NCBI GenBank assembly: GCA_964454675.1
Contig: CAYVUB010000060.1
Span: 1-5,647 of the forward strand
Origin: CAYVUB01 sp964454675
GTDB lineage: Bacteria > Bacteroidota > Bacteroidia > Flavobacteriales > Flavobacteriaceae
Direction of reading: 5' to 3'
DNA length: 5,647 nt
Positions 1-4,925 of the stretch are shown here, piece by piece. The position numbers and the translations under genes were made by a program. Position 1 is the stretch's first letter; each line of letters begins with the position of its first letter. The notes under the pieces are model-generated. The model was not told where the DNA came from. It worked only from the letters and a program-made list of their open reading frames with translations, and did no database searches.

Positions 1-49
1 ATTTTATGTCAAAATTATTTTCAGATAAAGTTGAGTTCATATTATACAT
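1..49 (-). CDS. 5' end of an unidentified gene, cut by the left edge
   Basis: An open frame on the minus strand starts with ATG at 49 (or in-frame ATG at 40) and stays open to the edge, reading MYNMNSTLSENNFDIK. It begins 16 or 25 bp after the yaaA stop codon on the same strand, and no terminator lies between them, so it is probably co-transcribed with yaaA. Sixteen residues are too few to identify a family. The case rests on the open frame, the orientation and the operon-like spacing only; a chance open frame of this length is possible. Confidence 0.4.
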   Translation of the reverse strand, partial: MYNMNSTLSENNFDIK

Positions 50-65
50 TTCAAAAACCTAAAAA

Positions 66-824
66 CTACCTTGTAAACACTAAAGTATTCTCTTTTGACA
101 ACTGACCACTTAAGGCATAACCTTTGTAGTTAAAGCCTTTAATGTCGTCCAAAGTTTTTGCGTTGGTGTCAATAATGTAGCGTGTCATCAAGCCTCTTGC
201 CAGCTTGGCAAATATCCCGATGGTTTTGTACTCACCGCCTTTAAACTCTTTAAAATCGATGTCAATAACCGGTACTTTCAGCGCTTTTGTATCGATGGCT
301 TTAAAATACTCGTTGCTTGCAAGATTCAGAAACAATTCGTCATCTTTTAACTCATCATTCAATGCTTTTGTGACTTGCTTACGCCAAAACTCATACAGGT
401 TTTTTGATTTGCCTACGGGAAATTTTGTGCCCATTTCCAAGCGGTAAGGCTGTATCAAATCCAAAGGTTTCAACAAACCGTAAAGCCCGGAAATTATTCT
501 GACGGTATCTTGAAGTTGGTTGATTTTTTCTTTCGGAATGGTGTAAGCGTCCAAGCCCCGATACACATCACCGTCAAAGGCATAAATTGCCTGCCGTGCA
601 TTGTCTTTGGTAAACGGCAGTTGCCAGTTTTGGTTACGCTCATAATTGAGCTGTCCCAAAGCATCCGAAATATGCATTAATGTTGACAAGCTCTTGGCAG
701 ATTTCTTTTTTAACAGCGAATTGATACGTTGTGCTTCGTTTAAAAAACACGCTTCGGTAGTTGTTGCTGTTGGTAATTTGCTTTCAAAGTTGAGTGATTT
801 TGCCGGTGATAATACGAGTTTCAT
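66..824 (-). CDS. yaaA: YaaA family peroxide stress protein (UPF0246/DUF328)
   Basis: This is a full-length YaaA protein of 252 residues (254 if the upstream ATG at 830 is used). In E. coli YaaA is cytoplasmic, is induced by peroxide and limits free intracellular iron, reducing Fenton damage. Family motifs are clear, numbered from the ATG at 830: N-terminal LVLSPAKSL (5-13), AFDGDVYRGLDA (84-95), SGLYGLLKPLDLIQPYRLEMG (114-134), NLASNEY (169-175) and ARGLMTRYI (211-219). I prefer the second of two in-frame ATGs (824) because homologues start with M-K-[LI]-x-[LI]-SPAK; the first ATG (830) adds only Met-Asn and abuts a hairpin. A promoter-like pair lies at 883-915, so the gene seems transcribed independently of rluD, 350 bp upstream. 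The family call is firm; the physiological role here is carried over from E. coli. Confidence 0.95.
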   Translation of the reverse strand: MKLVLSPAKSLNFESKLPTATTTEACFLNEAQRINSLLKKKSAKSLSTLMHISDALGQLNYERNQNWQLPFTKDNARQAIYAFDGDVYRGLDAYTIPKEKINQLQDTVRIISGLYGLLKPLDLIQPYRLEMGTKFPVGKSKNLYEFWRKQVTKALNDELKDDELFLNLASNEYFKAIDTKALKVPVIDIDFKEFKGGEYKTIGIFAKLARGLMTRYIIDTNAKTLDDIKGFNYKGYALSGQLSKENTLVFTR

Positions 825-852
825 ATTCATTTTCCGCGAAAGCGGAAATCTC
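819..852 (-). promoter_or_regulatory. Start-codon hairpin of yaaA, twin of the ddl leader
   Basis: Read on the minus strand, TTTCCGC (848-842) pairs perfectly with GCGGAAA (837-831) around a TTTC loop, giving a 7-bp stem whose last base touches the first ATG (830-828). The second ATG follows 6 nt later. The 34 bp from GAGATT to the AAA codon match the ddl leader at 2992-3025 at 31 of 34 positions, and each difference keeps the stem paired. In mRNA this stem would sit at the ribosome entry site, so an effect on initiation is plausible but inferred. It may equally be a REP-like repeat that happens to lie here. Confidence 0.6.
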
Positions 853-882
853 TTTTAAGGATTATAAATGCTTTTAATTATT

Positions 883-915
883 CAAAGTTACGATTACCTG
901 TCGTAAAATTCCAAA
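883..915 (-). promoter_or_regulatory. Probable Bacteroidota-type promoter of yaaA
   Basis: On the minus strand TAACTTTG (890-883) matches the flavobacterial -7 consensus TAnnTTTG. A TTTG (915-912) lies 21 bp upstream, inside the 17-23 bp spacing known for the TTG...TAnnTTTG promoters of Flavobacterium. Transcription would start near 877, leaving a leader of about 48 nt that contains the hairpin at the yaaA start. This is the only candidate promoter in the window with both boxes correctly spaced. Confidence 0.5.
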
Positions 916-988
916 TCAAAAATTCCAATTTATTAATGGTTCGTGAAAATTCAAGGTTTTAATCAGAAAATAGACTTTAAAAAAAATG

Positions 989-1132
989 AAATATCCGTTA
1001 TCGTTACCAGTGGCTGATTGTGTCATTCTGAGGAACGAGGAATCTTTGACATAATGATTTGAGATTCTTCATTTCGCTTTGCTACATTCAGAATGACAAA
1101 CGATATCTATTTATACAGTAAAAAGGATATTT
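989..1132. repeat. Large nested inverted repeat with two REP-like half-elements
   Basis: Three pairs of arms nest around a centre near 1053. AAATATCC (989-996) pairs with GGATATTT (1125-1132), TATCGTT (999-1005) with AACGATA (1099-1105), and TGTCATTCTGA (1021-1031) with TCAGAATGACA (1088-1098). Closer in, GAGGAATCT (1037-1045) faces AGATTCTTC (1062-1070) with one G-T pair. Each half resembles an intergenic repeat starting GTCATTCTGA and ending GAATCT that I recall from many Bacteroidota genomes; that is memory, not a search. The 11-bp arm is perfect and well supported; the outermost arms are short and AT-rich and could be chance. Confidence 0.65.
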
Positions 1133-1135
1133 ATT

Positions 1136-1178
1136 AAAAAAAAAATCAGATTTGTCGTATTGCTTAGAGCTAAACTGA
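1136..1178 (-). terminator. Possible weak terminator after the PASTA-rluD operon
   Basis: Just past the rluD stop codon, the minus-strand transcript contains TCAGTTT (1178-1172) and AAATCTGA (1153-1146), which pair with one bulged base. A run of ten T (1145-1136) follows directly. The stem is short, AT-rich and has a loop of about 18 nt, so the T run is the stronger part of the evidence. Confidence 0.3.
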
Positions 1179-1181
1179 AAA

Positions 1182-2231
1182 CTACGCTTCGTCCAATTCC
1201 TGATGCTTGGCATAGTGGCGCCATTTCTCGATACAATCTTGCATATCCTGAGGTATTTCAGAATCAAAACTGAGCATTTTTCCTGTTTTGGGATGTTCAA
1301 AACCAAGTGTTTTGGCATGTAATGCCTGGCGTGGCAAGATTTTAAAACAGTTATCTACAAACTGCTTGTATTTGGTAAACGTGGTGCCTTTCAGTATTTG
1401 ATGTCCACCGTAACGCTCGTCATTAAACAAAGTATGACCTATGTGTTTCATGTGCACCCGTATTTGGTGCGTTCTACCTGTTTCAAGTTTGCAGGCTACT
1501 AAAGTAACATAACCCAAACGCTCTATCACTTTATAATGCGTTACAGCGGGTTTGCCTTTGTCTTCATCATCCCCTGAAAAAACGGTGTTTTGTAATCTGT
1601 TTTTAGGATGGCGGCCTATGTGTCCTTCAATGGTTCCTTCGTCTTGTTCCACATTTCCCCAAACCAGTGCTATATATTCTCGCTCGCTGCTTTTGTCAAA
1701 AAACTGTTTTGCCAGATGCGTCATGGCGCTTTCCGTTTTGGCAATTACGAGCAATCCGCTGGTATCTTTATCGATGCGATGCACCAATCCCGGACGGTTA
1801 CTGGAATTGTTCGGCAAATTTTCAAAGTGGTAAATAAGTGCGTTTATCAACGTGCCCGAATAGTTGCCGTGACCCGGATGCACCACCATTCCGGCATCTT
1901 TATTAATGACCAGAAGTTCATCGTCTTCATATACAATATCCAGAGGAATATTTTCGGGCGTAAGTAAATATTCATACGGCGGATGTTCAAAAAGTACCCG
2001 TATGTTATCAAAAGGCTTGACTTTGTAATTGGATTTTACAGGAACATCATTTACATAAATGCTTCCGTTTTTTGCAGCTGTCTGAATTTTATTTCGCGTG
2101 GCATTTTCAATAAAATTCATGAGGTATTTATCAATGCGAAGCGGCGTTTGTCCTTTTACGGCTGTAAACGCATAATGTTCATACAACTCATCGTCGTTGT
2201 CATCAATAAGTTGCTCTGTATCTTTTATCAT
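1182..2231 (-). CDS. rluD: RluA/RluD-family 23S rRNA pseudouridine synthase
   Basis: The 349-residue protein has the full RluD layout. An acidic N-terminal extension (1-20) is followed by an S4 RNA-binding domain (about 30-90, with RIDKYL and the G-x-I-x-V-N pattern), then the catalytic domain. The catalytic motif is HRIDKDTSGL (151-160), with Asp154 as the predicted nucleophile that isomerises uridine. A second family motif is LETGRTHQIRVHM (249-261). E. coli RluD modifies uridines in helix 69 of 23S rRNA; the same target is likely here, but RluA-family paralogues such as RluC differ subtly, so the exact site is inferred. The start ATG (2231) overlaps the stop codon of the upstream PASTA gene as ATGA, which suggests translational coupling. 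No frameshift or missing key residue is seen. Confidence 0.93.
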   Translation of the reverse strand: MIKDTEQLIDDNDDELYEHYAFTAVKGQTPLRIDKYLMNFIENATRNKIQTAAKNGSIYVNDVPVKSNYKVKPFDNIRVLFEHPPYEYLLTPENIPLDIVYEDDELLVINKDAGMVVHPGHGNYSGTLINALIYHFENLPNNSSNRPGLVHRIDKDTSGLLVIAKTESAMTHLAKQFFDKSSEREYIALVWGNVEQDEGTIEGHIGRHPKNRLQNTVFSGDDEDKGKPAVTHYKVIERLGYVTLVACKLETGRTHQIRVHMKHIGHTLFNDERYGGHQILKGTTFTKYKQFVDNCFKILPRQALHAKTLGFEHPKTGKMLSFDSEIPQDMQDCIEKWRHYAKHQELDEA

Positions 2232-2794
2232 AATTCTTCTCCGGGACGCTTTCCGTTACCAAGTACCAAATCTATTTTGGATGTAACAGGCAGTTTTGTG
2301 CCCGATTTTAAAGGTTCGCCCTTAAAACTTACTGCCAGCACTTCGTCTTTTCCTATATCGTCTTTATAAGTGATTTTTCCAACTTCAAATCCTAAAGCTT
2401 CGAGTGTTGGCTTTGCTTGACGGTAAGTGCGTCCTACAATATCAGGGACTGCAACTTTTCTGTATCCTGACGGATTGATGGTTACATATATCTTGCGGTC
2501 TTCTTTAACCTGTGTGCCTGCCAGCGGGTATTGCTCTATAACAGAATATTTAGGGTATTTTGGATTATAGTTTGCAGAATCCTGAATTTCCACGACCAAA
2601 TCTATATCATCCAGTTCAATTTGCGCGGTTTCGATTGATTTCCCTTTTAAATCGGGAACTTCTACAAAACTGCCGTGATTGGTGGTGATTTTGAGCCATT
2701 GCAATATTACAAAGGATAATACTATAACTGCCAGAGCGGCAATAATCAATTGTTTTAAAAATAGTCTGCTTTTAAGAAATTTTATAAGGCTCAT
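2228..2794 (-). CDS. Single-pass membrane protein with two PASTA domains
   Basis: The 188-residue protein has a short basic cytoplasmic N-terminus (1-13, KFLKSRLFLK), one membrane helix (about 14-34, ending LSFVILQWL) and an outward-facing part with two PASTA domains. Each domain opens with a V-P-D motif: VPDLKGKSIETAQIEL from 46, and VPDIVGRTYRQAKPTLEALG from 116. PASTA domains are known from PASTA kinases and some penicillin-binding proteins, where they bind peptidoglycan or mediate protein contacts. No kinase or transpeptidase domain is present; the protein is complete at this length, so it is a stand-alone PASTA protein rather than a truncated kinase. It overlaps rluD by 4 bp (operon) and diverges from ddl, which makes a cell-envelope role plausible but unproven. 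The start is chosen because the ATG directly precedes the membrane anchor, 22 nt after a good -7 box. Confidence 0.88.
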   Translation of the reverse strand: MSLIKFLKSRLFLKQLIIAALAVIVLSFVILQWLKITTNHGSFVEVPDLKGKSIETAQIELDDIDLVVEIQDSANYNPKYPKYSVIEQYPLAGTQVKEDRKIYVTINPSGYRKVAVPDIVGRTYRQAKPTLEALGFEVGKITYKDDIGKDEVLAVSFKGEPLKSGTKLPVTSKIDLVLGNGKRPGEEL

Positions 2795-2815
2795 TCAACA
2801 TGTTTTATTACAAGG

Positions 2816-2823
2816 CAAAGATA
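2816..2823 (-). promoter_or_regulatory. -7 promoter box for the PASTA-rluD operon
   Basis: TATCTTTG (2823-2816, minus strand), followed by C, is an exact match to the Bacteroidota -7 consensus TAnnTTTG. The start codon lies about 22 bp downstream, giving a short leader. I find no TTG at the expected 17-23 bp upstream, so the call rests on the -7 box and its position. Confidence 0.45.
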
Positions 2824-2861
2824 TAAAAATACAATTGCTTTTTCTTTTAGTTAATATGTGA

Positions 2862-2869
2862 TATTTTTG
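2862..2869 (+). promoter_or_regulatory. Candidate -7 promoter box for ddl
   Basis: TATTTTTG matches TAnnTTTG on the plus strand. A TTG at 2835-2837 lies 24 bp upstream, one base beyond the usual spacing. If used, the transcript would start near 2876 and carry a leader of about 140 nt with two hairpins (2890-2911 and 2992-3013). The surrounding T-rich sequence makes chance matches likely. Confidence 0.3.
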
Positions 2870-2889
2870 TTAGTGCATATTTTCGGCAA

Positions 2890-2911
2890 ACCTGTCTGCC
2901 GACTGGCAGGT
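2890..2911. repeat. Short GC-rich palindrome in the PASTA/ddl divergent region
   Basis: This 22-bp island stands out from AT-rich surroundings. It can pair in two exclusive ways: outer ACCTG (2890-2894) with CAGGT (2907-2911), or inner CTGCC (2896-2900) with GGCAG (2905-2909) around GACT. I recall similar CCTGTCTGCC...GGCAGG palindromes scattered in flavobacterial intergenic regions, so it may be a dispersed repeat rather than an operator. Confidence 0.5.
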
Positions 2912-2991
2912 GCACGAATATATAACTTTTAAAACAGTTGATTATTATTTGTAAATTCGTAAAAAAAGAACAATCAGGAAATCTAATTAAT

Positions 2992-3025
2992 GAGATTCCT
3001 GCTTTCGCGGGAAATGAATATGAAA
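2992..3025 (+). promoter_or_regulatory. Start-codon hairpin of ddl, twin of the yaaA leader
   Basis: TTCCTGC (2996-3002) pairs with GCGGGAA (3007-3013) around TTTC, with one T-G wobble. The stem ends directly before the first ATG (3014); the preferred start ATG is at 3020. It matches the yaaA leader (819-852, minus strand) at 31 of 34 positions, including both ATG codons. The sequence TGAGATTCCTGC...GCGGGAA belongs to the REP-like family of this window. An ATG at 2990 would translate straight through the hairpin and is unlikely to be the start. Confidence 0.6.
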
Positions 3026-3997
3026 AAAAATATTGCCATCATCATGGGAGGATATTCAAGTGAATATGAAATTTCCCTAAAAAGCGGCCAGGTGGTTTTT
3101 GAAGCGCTTGACAGCACCAAATATACCGGTTACAAAATCCATATTTTTAAAGACAAATGGGTATATGTTGACATAAACAATGATGAATTTCCTGTTGACA
3201 GGAATGATTTTTCGGTAAGTATTTCAGGTAAAAAAATAACATTCGACTGCGTATTTAATGCCATACACGGCACACCCGGCGAAGATGGTTATATGCAGGG
3301 CTACTTTGAATTGCTGAGTATTCCGCATACAAGTTGTGGGATGTATCAGGCCGCATTGACATTCAACAAGCGCGATTGCCTGAGTATCTTAAAACCTTAC
3401 GGAATTAAAACTGCTGTTTCCTGTTTTGTAAATTTGGGTGATGCTGTTGACGAAGATGCCATTGTAAGAAAAGTAGGTTTGCCGTGTTTTGTAAAAGCCA
3501 ATAAAGCCGGAAGCAGTTTTGGCGTAAGTAAAGTTTATAAAAAAGAAGAATTGCAAAATGCTCTTGATGTCGCTTTTAAAGAAGATGACGAAGTAATCAT
3601 CGAATCGTTTTTGGATGGCACTGAAGTATCGGTTGGTGTAATTACTTATAAAGGTGAAGTTAAAGTGTTGCCAATAACCGAAATTATAAGCGACAACGAT
3701 TTTTTTGATTATAAAGCGAAATATTTGGGCGAATCCAAAGAAATTACGCCAGCACGATTAACTAAAGAACAGGAAGAGAAAGTCACTGCTGCCGCAAAAA
3801 AAGTATATGAAGCACTTAAAATGACAGGTTTTAGCCGAAGTGAATACATTTTTAAAGATGGCGAACCGCATTTACTGGAAGTTAACACCATTCCGGGATT
3901 GACCAAAGCCAGTATTTTACCGCAGCAAGCAGCAGCAGCAGGAATTTCTTTAGAAGAATTGTTTGCTAATGCTATTGAGGAAGCGATTACCAATTAA
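3020..3997 (+). CDS. ddl: D-alanine--D-alanine ligase
   Basis: This cytoplasmic ATP-grasp enzyme joins two D-alanines for the peptidoglycan pentapeptide precursor. From the ATG at 3020 it has 325 residues, and homologues begin similarly (M-K-x-IAI-MGG-SSE). Landmarks in this numbering are GGYSSEYEISLKSG (10-23), the ligase signature HGTPGEDGYMQG (83-94), ATP-binding CFVKANKAGSSFGVSKV (156-172) and the metal site LEVNTIPGLTKAS (286-298). Compared with E. coli DdlB, the first Mg ligand Asp (in GRID) is replaced by Glu275 in SRSEY, while Glu287 and Asn289 of EVN are kept. Further in-frame ATGs at 3014 and 2990 exist; the latter would add the translated hairpin and has no family support. The gene diverges from the PASTA operon and precedes coaD by 94 bp on the same strand. 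The protein looks intact. Confidence 0.96.
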   Translation: MKKNIAIIMGGYSSEYEISLKSGQVVFEALDSTKYTGYKIHIFKDKWVYVDINNDEFPVDRNDFSVSISGKKITFDCVFNAIHGTPGEDGYMQGYFELLSIPHTSCGMYQAALTFNKRDCLSILKPYGIKTAVSCFVNLGDAVDEDAIVRKVGLPCFVKANKAGSSFGVSKVYKKEELQNALDVAFKEDDEVIIESFLDGTEVSVGVITYKGEVKVLPITEIISDNDFFDYKAKYLGESKEITPARLTKEQEEKVTAAAKKVYEALKMTGFSRSEYIFKDGEPHLLEVNTIPGLTKASILPQQAAAAGISLEELFANAIEEAITN

Positions 3998-4022
3998 TAA
4001 TGATGAATAGTTAATTAATAAT

Positions 4023-4030
4023 TATATTTG
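4023..4030 (+). promoter_or_regulatory. Candidate -7 promoter box for coaD
   Basis: TATATTTG matches TAnnTTTG, but no TTG is found 17-23 bp upstream. Transcription would start near 4037, exactly where the REP-like element begins, so the coaD mRNA would open with that structure. Read-through from ddl is the alternative. Confidence 0.35.
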
Positions 4031-4037
4031 TTTAATA

Positions 4038-4080
4038 TGAGATTCCCTCCCGATAGCTATCGGGATTCATGGGAATGACA
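4038..4080 (+). repeat. REP-like element with nested palindrome in the coaD leader
   Basis: Outer arms ATTCCC (4042-4047) and GGGAAT (4071-4076) enclose the perfect 18-bp palindrome TCCCGATAGCTATCGGGA (4048-4065), with TTCAT unpaired on one side. The ends TGAGATTCC and GGGAATGACA are those of the repeat family also seen at yaaA, at ddl and at 1021-1098; here the usual TTTCGC-type core is replaced by the palindrome. It lies 11 bp before the coaD start. It could act as a transcript-stabilising or translation-tuning stem, or as a weak terminator after ddl, although no T run follows. Confidence 0.65.
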
Positions 4081-4091
4081 AAAGAGTTTAG

Positions 4092-4547
4092 ATGAAACGC
4101 GCATTATTTCCGGGATCGTTTGACCCGATTACGTTAGGACATTACGACATTATTAAACGAGGCATCAATCTGTTTGATGAAGTAGTTGTTGCTATTGGTA
4201 TCAATGCCGATAAAAATTATATGTTCACACTTGAGCAGCGCAAAACTTTTATTGAAAATGCCTTTAAAAATGAACCTAAAGTAAAAGTAGTAACCTACAA
4301 AGGCTTGACCATTGATTTTTGTAAAGAAATTGATGCACAATTCATTTTAAGAGGCTTACGCAATCCGGCAGATTTTGAATTTGAAAAAGCTATTGCCCAT
4401 ACCAACAGACGATTATCAAAAATAGAAACCGTATTTTTATTGACTGCCGCGAGAACGTCGTATATTTCATCATCAATTGTGCGCGATGTAATTAGAAATA
4501 ATGGCGATTATACGGTTTTGGTACCCGATAGTGTGATAACAAACTAA
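4092..4547 (+). CDS. coaD: Phosphopantetheine adenylyltransferase
   Basis: CoaD transfers AMP from ATP to 4'-phosphopantetheine, forming dephospho-CoA in the penultimate step of coenzyme A synthesis in the cytoplasm. The 151-residue protein is of normal length for this compact, hexameric nucleotidyltransferase family. Visible motifs are FPGSFDPITLGH (6-17) with the TxGH-type nucleotide site (Thr14-His17), RGLRNPADFEFE (87-98) and TSYISSSIVRD (122-132) with the conserved ISSS. All expected active-site residues are present. The ATG at 4092 gives the standard M-K-R-A-x-F-P-G-S-F start. Two tandem TAA codons end it. It follows ddl on the same strand with a structured leader between; the two pathways are not directly linked. 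Confidence 0.96.
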   Translation: MKRALFPGSFDPITLGHYDIIKRGINLFDEVVVAIGINADKNYMFTLEQRKTFIENAFKNEPKVKVVTYKGLTIDFCKEIDAQFILRGLRNPADFEFEKAIAHTNRRLSKIETVFLLTAARTSYISSSIVRDVIRNNGDYTVLVPDSVITN

Positions 4548-4604
4548 TAATTTCATTACATACCGAGAGTAGCAATTACTCAAGAGCTTACAAAATATCG
4601 TTAG

Positions 4605-4757
4605 CAAGCGTATCTTACCGAAGCACCGGTTTATATCAGCATCACTTATATTTTATTACTGAATTTAGGAACTTTTGTCATCTGCCTGTTGATGTTGTTG
4701 ATTCCTTCTGTGATTATTACGAAGATTTCACCGGTAAAGGCGATTAGGTTTGAGTAG
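4605..4757 (+). pseudogene. C-terminal stub of an FtsX/LolC-type ABC-transporter permease
   Basis: In the frame continuing from coaD, about 50 codons read AYLTEAPVYISITYI, then a hydrophobic helix (LLNLGTFVICLLMLLIP), and end ITKISPVKAIRFE plus TAG. This is the typical last membrane helix and C-terminal tail of Bacteroidota FtsX/LolC/MacB-type permeases (EAPVY..., ISPVKAIRFE at the very end). Such proteins are about 400 residues long; here the frame meets a TAG at 4602-4604 and coaD lies only 55 bp before that, so most of the gene is missing. Homology may extend a little upstream in another frame (KISLAS), but I cannot show it. It is a relic of a deletion or rearrangement beside coaD. The hydrophobic pattern and ending give good confidence; the assignment comes from recognition, not alignment. 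Confidence 0.7.
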
Positions 4758-4868
4758 AAGGTTTTGGATTTATAAACTTTGGGATTTTTATAACGTTTTT
4801 TGGCTATGGTTTGCTGCGTTGGGTTAAACAATAAATTTAGTAAATAAACACCAACCATTCACGGATGC

Positions 4869-4893
4869 GTAGTTTTTCCGAAGGAAAAACTAC
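4869..4893. terminator. Perfect 11-bp hairpin, possible bidirectional terminator
   Basis: GTAGTTTTTCC (4869-4879) and GGAAAAACTAC (4883-4893) are exact inverted copies around GAA. It lies between convergent genes (coaD plus stub on one side, the unknown membrane protein on the other). Each arm contains a T5 or A5 run, but no separate T tract follows outside the stem, so it may instead be part of a repeat or cassette boundary. Confidence 0.4.
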
Positions 4894-4905
4894 TAAGCAG
4901 TAAAC

Positions 4906-4925
4906 TATAGCCGGTGTTAGCTACA
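4906..4925. repeat. Boundary repeat at the 3' end of the unknown gene
   Basis: GTTAGCTACA (4916-4925) is the exact reverse complement of TGTAGCTAAC at 5444-5453, on the other side of the gene. It contains the gene's stop codon. The adjoining TATAGCCGG (4906-4914) resembles TATAGGCTGG (minus strand, 5485-5476) beside the other copy. This symmetrical edge is what a mobile gene cassette would show, but the match to integron attC consensus is imperfect. Confidence 0.5.

Larger units (their letters stand above)
831..1181. other. Gene-free stretch between rluD and yaaA
   Basis: These 351 bases hold no convincing gene; the open frames that touch them are shadows of rluD or yaaA. From right to left in the direction of transcription they hold a weak rluD terminator, a large nested inverted repeat (989-1132), an AT-rich segment with AAATTCCAA twice at a 14-bp interval (906-914 and 920-928), the yaaA promoter and the yaaA leader hairpin. 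The AAATTCCAA pair overlaps the proposed -33 box and has no clear meaning. Confidence 0.7.
4548..4916. other. Gap between coaD and the convergent unknown gene
   Basis: These 369 bases hold the permease stub (4605-4757), an AT-rich stretch with no evident coding sense (4758-4868), a perfect hairpin (4869-4893) and the TATAGCCGG motif at the 3' edge of the next gene. A 70-codon minus-strand frame at 4646-4858 is mostly antisense to the permease stub and is judged a shadow. Confidence 0.6.

Noticed and set aside
1088..1318. Minus-strand open frame overlapping the 3' end of rluD
   Set aside because: It is out of frame with rluD, runs through a repeat and the T-rich stretch beyond the rluD stop, and shows no family motif.
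1552..2369. Several plus-strand open frames of 90-130 codons opposite rluD and the PASTA gene
   Set aside because: They lie antisense to well-supported genes, have no domain pattern and are expected shadows.
2990..3019. Upstream ATG (2990) as the ddl start, adding MRFLLSREMN
   Set aside because: The added residues are a translation of the REP-like hairpin and are absent from the usual Ddl start. The ATG at 3020 gives the canonical N-terminus.
4646..4858. A 70-codon minus-strand open frame starting MVGVYLLNLLFN
   Set aside because: It is mostly antisense to the permease stub at 4605-4757, whose plus-strand reading has a clear family ending. No promoter or family signal supports the minus-strand reading.
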